DNA from: Vicingaceae bacterium
GTDB taxonomy: Bacteria; Bacteroidota; Bacteroidia; Flavobacteriales_E; Vicingaceae
Length of the DNA: 64,000 nt
NCBI GenBank assembly: GCA_028336925.1
Contig: JAOKVV010000002.1
Span: 1 to 64,000, forward strand
Direction of reading: 5' to 3'
Position numbers and translations under genes: made by a program. Position 1 is the stretch's first letter. Every line of letters begins with the position of its first letter. This document shows, one piece after another, positions 17,291-27,634 of this stretch. The notes beneath the pieces were generated by a model that saw only the letters and a list, made by a program, of their open reading frames with translations, ran no database searches and was not told where the DNA came from.

Positions 17291-18391
17291 ATGCTTAGTT
17301 TCTGGGAAAAAGAGTCATTAATAACCTACGATATTATCATTATAGGAGCAGGTATTACGGGACTGTCTTCTGCTATTTCAATTTTAGAAAAGAACCCAAA
17401 GCTATCCGTTGCAATATTTGAGGCCGGAATTTTACCTAGCGGCGCAAGCACAAGAAATGCAGGATTTGCATGTTTCGGAAGTTTGTCGGAGTTAATGAGT
17501 GATGAAAAATCTCTTGGAACAGACAAAATGCTTCAATTAGTTCAAGATCGTTGGGAAGGCTTAAGAATATTAAGAGAAAGATTGGGTGATGATAACTTAG
17601 AGTTCTTTCAACTTGGAGGGTATGAATTAGTATTTGATTCAATTAATTTTGAGGAAAATGCTCAATTAATGAATCAAAAACTAAATACCATATTTAATAC
17701 CAGTGTATTTAGGAATGCAACATCCGAACTGAAAAACTTTGGTTTTAATAAAAAGTATGTAAAACAGCTTATTTATAATCCCTACGAAGGCCAGATCCAT
17801 ACCGGAAAAATGATGAAAGCCTTAGCAAATAAAGCAACGTGCATGGGAATTACTATATATACTAACTCTAGAGTAAAAAGTCTCACGCCAAAAGGGGTTA
17901 TTGTAGGGGAAGTTGAGTTCAAATCAAATCAAACACTTATTTGCACAAATGCATTCACTAAAAGCCTACTGCCAAAACTCTTGTTAAAACCCGGCAGAGG
18001 ACAAGTATGTATAACAAAACCTATAAAAAACTTAAACATAAAGGGAATTTTTCATTATGACGAAGGTTATTACTATTTTAGAAATATTGATAACAGAATT
18101 CTATTTGGAGGAGGCAGAAATCAAGATTTCCAGAATGAAGAGTCTACAGAAATTAAAATAAATGATAAAATTCAGATTCATTTGATCGATGAATTGAAAT
18201 CTAAAATACTTCCATCTACACCATTTGAAATAGATCTTCAATGGTCAGGAATTATGGCATTTGGGGATGATAAATTTCCAATTTTAAAAAGAGTAAATGA
18301 AAGAACAGTTGTCGCAGCGAAACTTGGCGGAATAGGCATAGCCCTAGGTAGCAAACTTGGAAAAGCAGCAGCAGAATTAACCCTTAACTAA
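17291..18391 (+). CDS. FAD-dependent oxidoreductase, DAO family
   Basis: A 366-residue flavoprotein of the D-amino-acid oxidase/glycine oxidase-like fold. The dinucleotide-binding motif DIIIIGAGITGLSSAISIL is near residue 14, followed by GASTRNAGFACFG, which is typical of the family, and a C-terminal GGIGIALGSKLGKAAAE that closes the FAD site. Members oxidise amines or amino/hydroxy acids; the substrate is not predictable. It starts three bases after the preceding stop, so it is probably in the same transcription unit as the barrel/SPOR gene. Confidence 0.87.
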   Translation: MLSFWEKESLITYDIIIIGAGITGLSSAISILEKNPKLSVAIFEAGILPSGASTRNAGFACFGSLSELMSDEKSLGTDKMLQLVQDRWEGLRILRERLGDDNLEFFQLGGYELVFDSINFEENAQLMNQKLNTIFNTSVFRNATSELKNFGFNKKYVKQLIYNPYEGQIHTGKMMKALANKATCMGITIYTNSRVKSLTPKGVIVGEVEFKSNQTLICTNAFTKSLLPKLLLKPGRGQVCITKPIKNLNIKGIFHYDEGYYYFRNIDNRILFGGGRNQDFQNEESTEIKINDKIQIHLIDELKSKILPSTPFEIDLQWSGIMAFGDDKFPILKRVNERTVVAAKLGGIGIALGSKLGKAAAELTLN

Positions 18392-18399
18392 TCATTATA

Positions 18400-19446
18400 A
18401 TGAAGAACCTATTATTTATATCAATCGTTTTCCTTTTGGCGTGCACACCACTTAAGAATGCTTCTGATAAACATAACACAAACACTAAGTCTATAAATTA
18501 TACAGTTGGATTTTATAATGTTGAAAATTTATTTGATACCGAAGATGACCCTTTAATAAATGATGATGAATTTACCGATAGTGGAGAAAAAGAGTGGAAC
18601 GATGAACGCTATCAGCTAAAATTAGAAAAAATTAGTGAAGTAATCTATTCATTATCAACAAATGGGCTTCCTATAGCTTTTGGCCTTTGTGAAGTGGAAA
18701 ATAAAAAAGTAGTTGAAGATTTAGTAAATACAGAATCTCTAAAAACTCAAAATTATGGTATCGTTCATTATGATAGTCAAGATGAAAGAGGTATAGATAA
18801 CGCATTTATTTATAGAAAAGATGTGTTAAAGATTCTTAGTTCGAAAGCAATAACACCTTCAATATCTATTAATGGTATCGAAGATAGAACAAGAGATATT
18901 CTTTATGTAAAAACTCAAATAAAAAGTCAGAAAAGTGAACTTCACTTTTTTATTAACCATTTCCCATCACGAAGCGGAGGCCAAGAAAAATCGGAACCTA
19001 AAAGGCTTTCAGTTGCCAAACTTCTTGCAGAAACGATTGCAGAGATTAAGTTTTCAGATGAAAATGCAGCAATCATTATTTTAGGTGATTTTAATGATAT
19101 GCCAAATAATAAGAGTATTCGAGAGATTTTGGGTGCATGTCCTCTCGAGAATAATTGTTATTTAAATAATTTAAGCTATCCTTTCCATGATAAAAACCAA
19201 GGCACTTACAACTATAAAGGTAATTGGAATGTTTTAGATCAAATAATCGTTTCTAAACCCTTAACGAATAAAGAAAATTCAATGTCTATTTTAAACAATG
19301 AAGCCAAAATATTACAATCTCCGTTTGTAATGTATACTAGTGAGGATGGTACGACTACTCCAAGCAGAACTTATGGCGGGAATAATTATTATGGCGGCAT
19401 TTCTGATCACCTTGCTACTTACTGTACCATTTCAATAAAACAATAA
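18400..19446 (+). CDS. Endonuclease/exonuclease/phosphatase (EEP) family lipoprotein
   Basis: A 348-residue protein with lipoprotein signal MKNLLFISIVFLLAC (Cys15). The EEP fold is clear: FYNVENLFDTED, LCEVENKKVV with the metal-binding Glu, NHFPSRSGG, ILGDFNDMPNN and the final GISDHLATY with the Asp-His pair. Family members cleave phosphodiester bonds in nucleic acids or phospholipids. A lipid-anchored location suggests action in the periplasm or on the surface, for instance scavenging phosphate from DNA; that is inference. Eight bases separate it from the oxidoreductase gene. Confidence 0.88.
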   Translation: MKNLLFISIVFLLACTPLKNASDKHNTNTKSINYTVGFYNVENLFDTEDDPLINDDEFTDSGEKEWNDERYQLKLEKISEVIYSLSTNGLPIAFGLCEVENKKVVEDLVNTESLKTQNYGIVHYDSQDERGIDNAFIYRKDVLKILSSKAITPSISINGIEDRTRDILYVKTQIKSQKSELHFFINHFPSRSGGQEKSEPKRLSVAKLLAETIAEIKFSDENAAIIILGDFNDMPNNKSIREILGACPLENNCYLNNLSYPFHDKNQGTYNYKGNWNVLDQIIVSKPLTNKENSMSILNNEAKILQSPFVMYTSEDGTTTPSRTYGGNNYYGGISDHLATYCTISIKQ

Positions 19447-19528
19447 TTAAGGTGCAGTTTATACTTAACTTTTGTTAACTAACTTTCAGTATGAAATTAT
19501 TTAAATTTGATTTCTTCTAATTTATTTT

Positions 19529-21145
19529 ATGATACAATCAACAAAAAAAATCTTACTACCAATATCAATACTTTTATTGAACCTACTGCCAACTCAAGCA
19601 CAAGTAATGTCCTCAGAACAAGAAGAAGGGATTCAAAAGTTTAATACCCTATTGAGTATTGTCAATTATGCTTATGTAGACTCTGTGAATAATGGAAACA
19701 TGGTAGAAGATGCCATTGTAGCAGTGTTAAAAAACTTAGACCCACATTCTGTATACATTCCAAAAGATGAACTTAAAAAGATGAACGAGCCACTAGAAGG
19801 AAACTTTGAAGGAATCGGAATTCAATTCAATATTTTAAATGATACTATTTCAGTTGTATCTCCAATATCAGGAGGTCCGTCTGAAAAGCTAGGCATTCAA
19901 TCTGGAGATAAAATAATAAATATAAAAGGTGAACTAGTAGCAGGAACAAAAATTAGCAATAGTGGTGTTGCTGATCGATTGAGAGGAAAGAAGGGAACAA
20001 TAGTAAATGTTGAAATCAAGCGACAAGGTGAAAAAAAATTAATCTCCTACGATATAGAACGAGACAAGATTCCAATTTATAGTATCGACGCCTCCTACAT
20101 GGCCTCTCCAACAGTAGGTTATATAAAAGTTAATCGGTTTGCTAGAAATACAACAGAAGAATTTGACGATGCATTAACTCAACTTAAAGCTAAAGGTCTG
20201 CAAGACTTAATTCTTGATTTAAGGGGCAACGGTGGAGGATATTTAAACACCGCATTCACATTAGCTGATGAATTTTTAGCTGATAATAAAATGATTGTTT
20301 ATACAGAAGGAAGAATTCAACCAAGAGAGGAATATAAAGCAACTTCAAGGGGTCACTTTGAAAAAGGAAATGTAGTTGTTCTTATTGATGAAGGTTCTGC
20401 TTCTGCTAGTGAAATTGTTTCAGGAGCAATTCAAGATTGGGACAGAGGATTAATTATAGGAAGAAGATCGTTTGGAAAGGGTTTAGTACAAAAACCATTC
20501 CCACTACCTGATGGGTCTGCTGTGAGGTTAACAACAGCTAAGTATTATACACCAACAGGCCGGTCTATTCAAAAGTCTTACAAAGAGGGAAAAGAAGCAT
20601 ATTACAAAGACATTGTAAATAGGTACGAACATGGAGAGTTATTTTCTGCGGATAGTATCAACTTTCCAGACTCACTTAAATATTTTACCCCAAATAAAAG
20701 AGTTGTTTATGGTGGAGGTGGTATTATGCCAGATCTATTTATTCCAATTGACACGTCCATGAATAGCGAGTTTAATTCAAAACTAATTAGAACTGGATCT
20801 TACAACACTTACGTTTTAAATTTTTTAGATAAAAATAGAAAGCAATTAGCCAACCAATTCGACAATTTTGAGTCCTTTAAAAGTGATTTTTTAATCGATC
20901 AGGAATTTTTAGATGAATTTTATGCCTACGCCAAGAATAAAAAATCTTTAGAACCTGAAACTGGCGATTTAGAAAAGTCTGAAAAATTAATACAAGTTCA
21001 GCTCAAAGCATTAATTGCAAGAAATTTATATAATGTTTCTGCTTACTTTGAAATTATAAACGAATTAAATGAGTCTTACATAGAAGCTCTAAAAGTACTT
21101 GGAGACAAAAACTATACAGGAATGCTTGAAAATTCATCCAAATAA
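19529..21145 (+). CDS. S41 family C-terminal processing peptidase
   Basis: A 538-residue periplasmic serine protease. A signal peptide (to about residue 25, LPTQAQ) is followed by a short helical segment, a PDZ domain (~85-165, IGIQFNILNDTISVVSPISGG) and the S41 tail-specific protease domain. The catalytic Ser is in DEGSASASEIVSG and the Lys general base in RSFGKGLVQ. Family members degrade or trim proteins at their C-termini, often in cell-wall or stress control. A TAAATTTG box at 19502-19509 may be its -7 promoter element. Confidence 0.93.
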   Translation: MIQSTKKILLPISILLLNLLPTQAQVMSSEQEEGIQKFNTLLSIVNYAYVDSVNNGNMVEDAIVAVLKNLDPHSVYIPKDELKKMNEPLEGNFEGIGIQFNILNDTISVVSPISGGPSEKLGIQSGDKIINIKGELVAGTKISNSGVADRLRGKKGTIVNVEIKRQGEKKLISYDIERDKIPIYSIDASYMASPTVGYIKVNRFARNTTEEFDDALTQLKAKGLQDLILDLRGNGGGYLNTAFTLADEFLADNKMIVYTEGRIQPREEYKATSRGHFEKGNVVVLIDEGSASASEIVSGAIQDWDRGLIIGRRSFGKGLVQKPFPLPDGSAVRLTTAKYYTPTGRSIQKSYKEGKEAYYKDIVNRYEHGELFSADSINFPDSLKYFTPNKRVVYGGGGIMPDLFIPIDTSMNSEFNSKLIRTGSYNTYVLNFLDKNRKQLANQFDNFESFKSDFLIDQEFLDEFYAYAKNKKSLEPETGDLEKSEKLIQVQLKALIARNLYNVSAYFEIINELNESYIEALKVLGDKNYTGMLENSSK

Positions 21146-21181
21146 TTAATAATTTTACTCAATAATTAAACTAACAAAAAA

Positions 21182-21709
21182 ATGAACAACAATACACTTT
21201 TAGCAATCGTAGCCGGTATTGGCTTATTAACTGTAGTTAACACGTATATGATTTTCACAAATGATAACGGAGTTAGTTACCAGCAAACAGAAGTAATTAC
21301 ACCAACCAACAATTTAGCAGCTACTCCTTCAAACTCTGGAAATATGCCAGCAGTTGTAGAAGAAAATGTAGGTCCAAAGACAAGTATTCAGTTTACTGAT
21401 ATGGAACACGATTTTGGTTCTATTGATCAAGACACAAAAAATACAAAAGTATTTACCTTTACCAATACAGGGAATGAACCATTAATTATATCTGATGCTA
21501 AAGGATCTTGTGGATGTACAGTGCCTAATTATCCAAGAAATCCTATTGCTCCAGGAGAAACGGGGGAAATAGAAGTAGTATACAGTCCAGGAAAGCAAGT
21601 AAATCAGCAAACCAAAACAGTTAGTATTACAGCAAATACAGAACCTGCAACTACCGTTTTAAGAGTTAAAGCAAATGTTACTCCAGGAGAAGTTCCTGCA
21701 GAAGGTTAA
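21182..21709 (+). CDS. DUF1573 domain protein, membrane anchored
   Basis: A 175-residue protein with an N-terminal membrane helix (about 5-25), a flexible Asn/Pro-rich linker and one DUF1573 beta-sandwich domain (about 60-170). The domain has its usual hallmarks: FTDMEHDFGSIDQ, VFTFTNTGNEPLII, GSCGCTVPNYP, PIAPGETGEIEVVY. This family is abundant in Bacteroidota and its function is unknown; an envelope location facing the periplasm is likely. It follows the S41 protease gene by 36 bases and ends at a clear terminator. Confidence 0.88.
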   Translation: MNNNTLLAIVAGIGLLTVVNTYMIFTNDNGVSYQQTEVITPTNNLAATPSNSGNMPAVVEENVGPKTSIQFTDMEHDFGSIDQDTKNTKVFTFTNTGNEPLIISDAKGSCGCTVPNYPRNPIAPGETGEIEVVYSPGKQVNQQTKTVSITANTEPATTVLRVKANVTPGEVPAEG

Positions 21710-21726
21710 TAAAAATAAGACTCAAG

Positions 21727-21762
21727 AAAAAGCCATCTCCCTAATTGGAAGATGGCTTTTTT
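21727..21762 (+). terminator. Intrinsic terminator after the DUF1573 gene
   Basis: Stem AAAAAGCCATCT (21727-21738) pairs with AGATGGCTTTTT (21750-21761) around an 11-base loop and continues into T residues. It lies 17 bp after the DUF1573 stop and could also act on the convergent UbiD transcript. Confidence 0.9.
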
Positions 21763-21787
21763 ATTTAATCAAAATTATTCCACAGCT

Positions 21788-23632
21788 CTAGATAATTCCA
21801 TACAAAGAACCACCCTTCTCCCCTAGCCTATCAACCTTTTTCTCTACCTCAGGATCTTTAATCAAAAAGGGAGCATTATGTGGCTTCATTCGAGTATCAA
21901 GAATAAAAGCTGTTTTAACTCCCCAATGTTTATTTAAAATAAATTCATCTACTCCATAAATATCATGAGAAGGATTACTTCGAGTAAAAGCCTCCCATAG
22001 AAAATTACTTGTCGTTTCAGAAACAAATTTGCTGTCATCTGAAATTAGAATCATAGGAAAACCATCTAAATCACTTTTGTGAGTAGATAAATAGTCGGTT
22101 AACTTTTTGATTTCAGTTTTTGCAGATTCATAATCATTAAAAGCTGTAGCTGTAAAAGCTAAGATACCCGGCATCACCACTCGGGGCTCAGAAATTCCTG
22201 CTGGTAAATCTATGAAAGCAGGAACCTCATTTGATAAATCTCTTATTTTATCACCTGCCGCAGCGATGACAATTTTAGATCCGGTATTTAATCCATCTCC
22301 ACTATAATCAAGTGTATCGATACTCGTTTGGGTATGAAAATGTAAATCACGTGTTAAATCTATTCGCTCCATTATATGTGCTAAGAATTTTTCCTCATCA
22401 TGTATATCCAAAGAGGGATTATCGGCCTTATTAGCTATAAATAAATACTTAGCCAAACTCAATTGCCCCGTACCTAAAATATGATTGGCAATGGTCAATA
22501 GCTCTTGTGGTCTTTTTTCTTTCAGATATGGAGTATATCGCTCACTACCAATCGCAAAGAGTAAGGGGTGAACCCCTGCTGCATCAACAGCGTGAACAGA
22601 ATGCAAACCAGGTATTTCTTGAGGTATCGCTGCACCTGTCATATCGTGAATCAATGCACCAAAACTAGTATCTTCTTGAGGAGGTCTTCCGACTACCGTA
22701 AATGGCCAAATTGCACCTTTCCTATGATAAACTTTATGTACCTTCATTAATGGAAAGTCATGCTTCAAGCTGTAATAGCCCAAGTGATCTCCAAAGGGGC
22801 CTTCAGGTTTATTTTCTCCTGGGTAAACTTCTCCTGTAATCACAAAGTCTGCATCTGAAGAAATTGCATAGCCATCTTCATAAGTATATCTGAACCTTCT
22901 TCCACCAAGTGCTCCTGCAAAGGTAAGCTCTGAAATACCTTCAGGCAGTGGCATCACGGCAGAAAATGTATGGGAAGGAGGTCCTCCTACAAAAATACTT
23001 ACCTTTAATGGTTCACCTTTGGCATTAGCTTTCGTTTGGTGCACTCCAATTCCTCTATGCAATTGATAGTGTAATCCAATTTCTTTATTAGGAATATACT
23101 CGTTACCTCCTAGCTGAATTCGATACATTCCCAAATTTGAATTCATTACCCCAGGCTTATCAATATCTTCAGAATAAACAATCGGCAAAGTCACAAATGG
23201 TCCACCATCCATTGGCCAACATTGTATTTGTGGAAGCTTAGTGATGGTAGTTTCATTGGCTAAAACAGGATTCTTTTTAGTTTTCTTTGGTAAAGCAGTT
23301 AAGGCTACAAAAGGAACTGAAATATTTTTTAGTGGCTGTTTTAGAGCAGATATAGGATCACCCTTTATTTCGATTAATTTCTCTACTTTTTTAATCGTAT
23401 CCCGAAACATAAACCGCGAACGCTCCACGGAACCAAAAAGGTTAGAAACAGCAGGAAAATCACATCCTTTTATATTTTCAAATAAAATCGCAGGACCTTT
23501 CTTCTCGAAGACTCTCAAATGGATGGCAGCCATTTCTAAGTGAGGGTCTACTTCTTCTTTAATACGAATTAAATGTCCGTTTTTTTCTAAATCGTCAACA
23601 CATTCTTGTAAACTACTATATCCCATAACCAA
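21788..23632 (-). CDS. UbiD family decarboxylase (probable menaquinone-pathway decarboxylase)
   Basis: A 614-residue prenylated-FMN-dependent decarboxylase. It starts MGYSSLQECVDDLEKNGHLIRI, the usual UbiD opening, after an upstream in-frame Met. Conserved parts include IRIKEEVDPHLEMAAIHLRV, the GIGVHQTKANAKGEPLKVSIFVGGPP region (given here only as a location, about residues 195-225), PEGPFGDHLGYYSL and RPPQEDTSFG. Bacteroidota use menaquinone and encode a UbiD of this length for a late decarboxylation step, so that role is likely but inferred. No flavin prenyltransferase (UbiX) gene is in the window. It is transcribed apart from gltA, with a terminator between them. Confidence 0.85.
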   Translation of the reverse strand: MVMGYSSLQECVDDLEKNGHLIRIKEEVDPHLEMAAIHLRVFEKKGPAILFENIKGCDFPAVSNLFGSVERSRFMFRDTIKKVEKLIEIKGDPISALKQPLKNISVPFVALTALPKKTKKNPVLANETTITKLPQIQCWPMDGGPFVTLPIVYSEDIDKPGVMNSNLGMYRIQLGGNEYIPNKEIGLHYQLHRGIGVHQTKANAKGEPLKVSIFVGGPPSHTFSAVMPLPEGISELTFAGALGGRRFRYTYEDGYAISSDADFVITGEVYPGENKPEGPFGDHLGYYSLKHDFPLMKVHKVYHRKGAIWPFTVVGRPPQEDTSFGALIHDMTGAAIPQEIPGLHSVHAVDAAGVHPLLFAIGSERYTPYLKEKRPQELLTIANHILGTGQLSLAKYLFIANKADNPSLDIHDEEKFLAHIMERIDLTRDLHFHTQTSIDTLDYSGDGLNTGSKIVIAAAGDKIRDLSNEVPAFIDLPAGISEPRVVMPGILAFTATAFNDYESAKTEIKKLTDYLSTHKSDLDGFPMILISDDSKFVSETTSNFLWEAFTRSNPSHDIYGVDEFILNKHWGVKTAFILDTRMKPHNAPFLIKDPEVEKKVDRLGEKGGSLYGII

Positions 23633-23698
23633 TAATTCAGATCTTTTTTTATAACGCTTAAAGCACTCAACTGGTTTAATAAATACAACTAAAAAACA

Positions 23699-23736
23699 AA
23701 AAAAAGACCTTATGAGTTAACATAAAGTCTTTTTTT
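23699..23736 (-). terminator. Intrinsic terminator after gltA
   Basis: Arms 23699-23714 and 23721-23736 pair (AAAAAAAGAC... with ...GTCTTTTTT) with one C-A mismatch and a 6-base loop. Read on the minus strand the hairpin is followed by T residues and lies 16 bp after the gltA stop, before the UbiD start. Confidence 0.8.
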
Positions 23737-23752
23737 AATTGTTAGCGAAATT

Positions 23753-25039
23753 TTAACGCTTTTCCATTGGCACAAAAGGTCTCAAATTAGCTCCTGTGTA
23801 TATTTGACGTGGACGACCAATTGGTTCTCCATTTTCTCTCATTTCTTTCCATTGTGCAATCCATCCAGGTAAACGGCCAATAGCAAACATCACTGTAAAC
23901 ATTGATGTTGGAATACCAATTGCTCTGTAGATTATTCCTGAATAGAAATCTACATTTGGATATAGTTTTCTTTCGACAAAGTAAGGATCATTCAATGCTA
24001 CTTCTTCTAACCCTTTAGCAATTTCTAGGATAGGATCGTTTATCCCTAATTTGGCTAAAACATCATCTGCTGCTTTCTTAATTATTTTGGCTCTTGGGTC
24101 AAAATTCTTGTACACACGATGACCAAAACCCATTAATCTAAATGGATCATTTTTATCTTTAGCTTTTGCCATGTATTTATTAACGTCCCCACCATCAGCT
24201 TTAATTGCCTCAAGCATTTCTATTACCGCCTGATTTGCACCACCATGAAGAGGCCCCCACAAAGCATTTATACCACCGGATATTGACGCATATAAACTGG
24301 CATGAGAAGAACCAACTAATCGAACAGTTGAAGTAGAACAGTTCTGTTCGTGATCAGCGTGAAGGATTAATAATTTGTCTAAAGCATCTGCAACAACAGG
24401 ATCAACTTCGAAATCATCAGTTGGTAATGAAAACATCATTTTTAAAAAATTAGAACAATAAGCTAATTTATTATCGGGATAGTTTACAGGATGTCCAACT
24501 TCATTTTTATATGCCCAAGCAGCCATTGTTGGAAGCTTCGCTAAAATTCTTAATATACTCAAATTTACTCCTTCAGCAGATCTATTTGGATCTAACGATT
24601 CAGGATAAAATGCAGTAAGTGTAGAAACTAATGAAGATAAAACACCCATTGGATGCGCGTTAGAAGGAAATCCCTCTAAAATATTCTTAATATCCTCATG
24701 GATGAGGGTGTGATGAGTGATGTCTGACTTAAATTTTTTCAGCTCATCAGAAGAAGGTAACTCTCCATTTATAAGTAAATAAGAAACCTCTAAAAAGGAT
24801 GATTTTTCTGCAAGTTCTTCAATTGAATAACCTCTATACCTTAGAATTCCTTTTTCACCATCTAAAAAAGTAATAGCACTTTGAGTAGAACCTGTATTTT
24901 TAAAACCAGGGTCAATGGTTACTAGACCCGACTCTGCGCGCAATTTTGCAATATCAATTGCTTTTTCTCCTTCGGTACCTTCTATAACAGGCAGCTGATA
25001 AACCTTATCACCAACTTTTACTTCTACTATTTCTGCCAT
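23753..25039 (-). CDS. gltA: Citrate synthase (type II)
   Basis: A 428-residue enzyme condensing acetyl-CoA with oxaloacetate to citrate, the entry to the TCA cycle. Active-site segments are present: HADHEQNCSTSTVRLVGS, GPLHGGANQAVIEML with the catalytic His, MGFGHRVYKNFDPRAK with His and Asp-bearing downstream region, and RPRQIYTGANLRPFVP at the C-terminus. The length matches the hexameric, type II enzymes common in Gram-negative bacteria. It is 102 bp downstream of eno on the same strand and has its own terminator. Confidence 0.96.
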   Translation of the reverse strand: MAEIVEVKVGDKVYQLPVIEGTEGEKAIDIAKLRAESGLVTIDPGFKNTGSTQSAITFLDGEKGILRYRGYSIEELAEKSSFLEVSYLLINGELPSSDELKKFKSDITHHTLIHEDIKNILEGFPSNAHPMGVLSSLVSTLTAFYPESLDPNRSAEGVNLSILRILAKLPTMAAWAYKNEVGHPVNYPDNKLAYCSNFLKMMFSLPTDDFEVDPVVADALDKLLILHADHEQNCSTSTVRLVGSSHASLYASISGGINALWGPLHGGANQAVIEMLEAIKADGGDVNKYMAKAKDKNDPFRLMGFGHRVYKNFDPRAKIIKKAADDVLAKLGINDPILEIAKGLEEVALNDPYFVERKLYPNVDFYSGIIYRAIGIPTSMFTVMFAIGRLPGWIAQWKEMRENGEPIGRPRQIYTGANLRPFVPMEKR

Positions 25040-25141
25040 TTCATCTATTCTTTATGTTGTTTTTAATTCAATAATTCAGGTGTTAAATCTATTAAGATTT
25101 AGCTTGCTAATTTACTTAACAAACATTCAATTCCAAAGTAG

Positions 25142-26431
25142 TTATTTTACAAATTTGAAGCTTTTTCCTGGAAAATAAGCAGCGCTCCCTAATTGCTCTT
25201 CAATCCTTAATAATTGGTTATACTTTGACATTCTATCAGAACGAGAAGCTGACCCAGTTTTAATCTGTCCAGTATTCAACGCTACCGACAAATCAGCTAT
25301 AATACTATCCTCTGTTTCACCTGAACGATGACTCATTACAGATAAAAAAGAATTTGTTTTAGCCATATCTACGGCATCAATTGTTTCAGTTAAAGTACCA
25401 ATTTGATTTACCTTAACAAGAATTGCATTAGCAATGTTTTCATCAATTCCTCTTTTTAGTCGTTTAACATTAGTAACAAATAAATCATCTCCTACTAACT
25501 GAACATCGCGTCCTATATAGTTTGTTAATTCCTTCCAGCCATTCCAATCATCTTCAGCTAATCCATCCTCTATGGATATAATAGGGTATTTTCTACTCCA
25601 TTCCTTCCAGTAAGTAGCCAATTCAGAGGAGGTAAGTTTATCACCAGTTGATTTATGAAAATGATATAATTTTTCTTCTGCATTGTAAAACTCTGAAGCA
25701 GCTGCATCCATAGCAATATAAACATCTTCACCAGGCTTGTAACCTGCAGCTTCAATCGCTTTTAATACAAATTCAATTGCCTCTTCATTTGATTTAAGGT
25801 TAGGTGCAAAACCACCTTCATCACCTACATTAGTAGAATAATTTCCCTTTTTCAATACAGCTTTCAAATGATGAAAAATCTCCGTACCCATCCTTAGCGC
25901 TGTGCTAAAAGAATCAGCACCGACAGGCATAACCATAAACTCTTGAAAATCGATACTATTGTCTGCATGAGAACCACCATTCAAAATATTCATCATAGGA
26001 ATGGGTAGAGTTCTAGCATTTACACCGCCAATATATTTATGAAGAGATTGACCAGATGAGAGAGCTGCTGCTCTAGCGAGTGCTAATGAAACTCCAAGCA
26101 TTGCATTTGCACCTAGATTAGATTTATTTTCAGTCGCATCAAGTGAAATCATATGGTGATCAATAGCACTTTGTTCAAACACAGAAACGCCTTTTAATTC
26201 CTTTGCAATAGTAGTATTTACATTTTGGACTGCGCGTAAAACCCCCTTGCCCATATATATACTGTTATCTCCATCTCTAAGCTCCATGGCCTCGTGAATG
26301 CCTGTAGAGGCTCCTGAAGGAACAGCAGCCCGGCCAACAGCACCATTTTGAGCAGTAACTTCAACTTCAATAGTTGGGTTACCTCTAGAGTCTAAAATTT
26401 GTCTAGCATAAACGTTAGAAATATAACTCAT
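25142..26431 (-). CDS. eno: Enolase
   Basis: A 429-residue glycolytic enzyme interconverting 2-phosphoglycerate and phosphoenolpyruvate; usual length. Visible are [18 protein letters not shown], the flexible-loop [43 protein letters not shown] with a metal-binding Asp, and [10 protein letters not shown] with the active-site residues; a catalytic Lys lies in [11 protein letters not shown]. It begins 5 bp after the carA stop, so carA-eno are likely one transcription unit, possibly continuing into gltA. Confidence 0.97.
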   Translation of the reverse strand: MSYISNVYARQILDSRGNPTIEVEVTAQNGAVGRAAVPSGASTGIHEAMELRDGDNSIYMGKGVLRAVQNVNTTIAKELKGVSVFEQSAIDHHMISLDATENKSNLGANAMLGVSLALARAAALSSGQSLHKYIGGVNARTLPIPMMNILNGGSHADNSIDFQEFMVMPVGADSFSTALRMGTEIFHHLKAVLKKGNYSTNVGDEGGFAPNLKSNEEAIEFVLKAIEAAGYKPGEDVYIAMDAAASEFYNAEEKLYHFHKSTGDKLTSSELATYWKEWSRKYPIISIEDGLAEDDWNGWKELTNYIGRDVQLVGDDLFVTNVKRLKRGIDENIANAILVKVNQIGTLTETIDAVDMAKTNSFLSVMSHRSGETEDSIIADLSVALNTGQIKTGSASRSDRMSKYNQLLRIEEQLGSAAYFPGKSFKFVK

Positions 26432-26436
26432 AACAA

Positions 26437-27546
26437 TTAGTTTTTATATTTTTTTATTAACTCTACGAAATCATCAAATAAATAACGAGAATCATGCGGT
26501 CCGGGAGAAGACTCAGGATGATATTGTACTGAAAATACAGGCTTATATTTATGTTTCATACCAGCTAAAGATTTATCGTTTAAATGAATGTGCGTTACCT
26601 CAATATCTTCATGTGCATTAGCGGAATCAATATCAACAACAAAACCATGGTTTTGTGAAGTAATTTCACCTTTACTCGTTAATAAATTTTTAACTGGATG
26701 ATTAATTCCTCTGTGTCCATTATGCATTTTAGTCGTCTTCAAACCGTAAGAAAGTCCTAGTAATTGATGACCCAAACAAATCCCAAAAATAGGAATTCCC
26801 GAATTTACAAAAGTAGAAATAGTTTCAATATTTGATTTCATAGAAGAAGGATCTCCAGGACCATTACTTAGCATTATACCATCAGCACCCCAATCATTTA
26901 TTTCATCTAAAGTAGTATTCATTGGAAATACCCTTACAAAGCAATCTCGATCTGTTAAACATCTTAAAATATTGATCTTTGTACCATAATCTAGGACAGC
27001 AACTTTTAATGGTGATGATTTATCGCCTAAAACATAGGAAGATTTAGTAGATACCTTAGAGCTAAGTTCTAGACCCTCCATAGAAGGTGTATTTGATAAT
27101 ATCTCTTTAAGTTTATCAAGATCAAATACCTCAGAAGAGATTACAACATTCATAGCTCCCTTATTCCTGATATGCCGAACTAGAGACCTTGTATCAATGT
27201 CGGAAATGGCAACAATTTTATTTTTTTCAAAATAATTTTGTAAAGAATCATCAGCCATTAATCTAGAATAAACCTGAGAAAACTTTTTACAAATTAATCC
27301 ATTAATTTTAACAGAATCAGATTCTATTTCATCATTATCAACACCATAGTTACCAATATGAGCAGTGGTACAAGTTATAATCTGACCTAAATAAGAAGGA
27401 TCAGTATAAATTTCTTGATAACCTGTCATTCCAGTATTAAAACAAATTTCACCTGTTGATGTACCAATTAGACCCGCAGAACGACCATAAAAAACAGTAC
27501 CATCCTCTAATAGCACAATCCCTTTTGTAGAATTCAAGTATTTCAT
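26437..27546 (-). CDS. carA: Carbamoyl-phosphate synthase small subunit
   Basis: A 369-residue glutamine amidotransferase subunit that supplies ammonia to CarB for pyrimidine and arginine synthesis. The N-terminal CarA domain ([29 protein letters not shown]) is followed by a class-I amidotransferase domain with [10 protein letters not shown], the nucleophile Cys in [26 protein letters not shown] and the catalytic His-x-Glu in [14 protein letters not shown]. carB is not in the window. It lies just after the terminator of the ribosomal operon. Confidence 0.96.
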   Translation of the reverse strand: MKYLNSTKGIVLLEDGTVFYGRSAGLIGTSTGEICFNTGMTGYQEIYTDPSYLGQIITCTTAHIGNYGVDNDEIESDSVKINGLICKKFSQVYSRLMADDSLQNYFEKNKIVAISDIDTRSLVRHIRNKGAMNVVISSEVFDLDKLKEILSNTPSMEGLELSSKVSTKSSYVLGDKSSPLKVAVLDYGTKINILRCLTDRDCFVRVFPMNTTLDEINDWGADGIMLSNGPGDPSSMKSNIETISTFVNSGIPIFGICLGHQLLGLSYGLKTTKMHNGHRGINHPVKNLLTSKGEITSQNHGFVVDIDSANAHEDIEVTHIHLNDKSLAGMKHKYKPVFSVQYHPESSPGPHDSRYLFDDFVELIKKYKN

Positions 27547-27581
27547 ATATAGTGTAATATAAATTAAAATAAGTCAAAAAA

Positions 27582-27607
27582 AAAGATAAAACATCCGTTT
27601 TATCTTT
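27582..27607 (-). terminator. Intrinsic terminator of the ribosomal protein operon
   Basis: AAAGATAAAAC (27582-27592) pairs with GTTTTATCTTT (27597-27607) around a 4-base loop. On the minus strand it is followed by eight or more T residues. It lies 28 bp after the rplQ stop and separates the ribosomal operon from carA. Confidence 0.82.
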
Positions 27608-27634
27608 CTTAATTATTATATTTAACTAAAAATA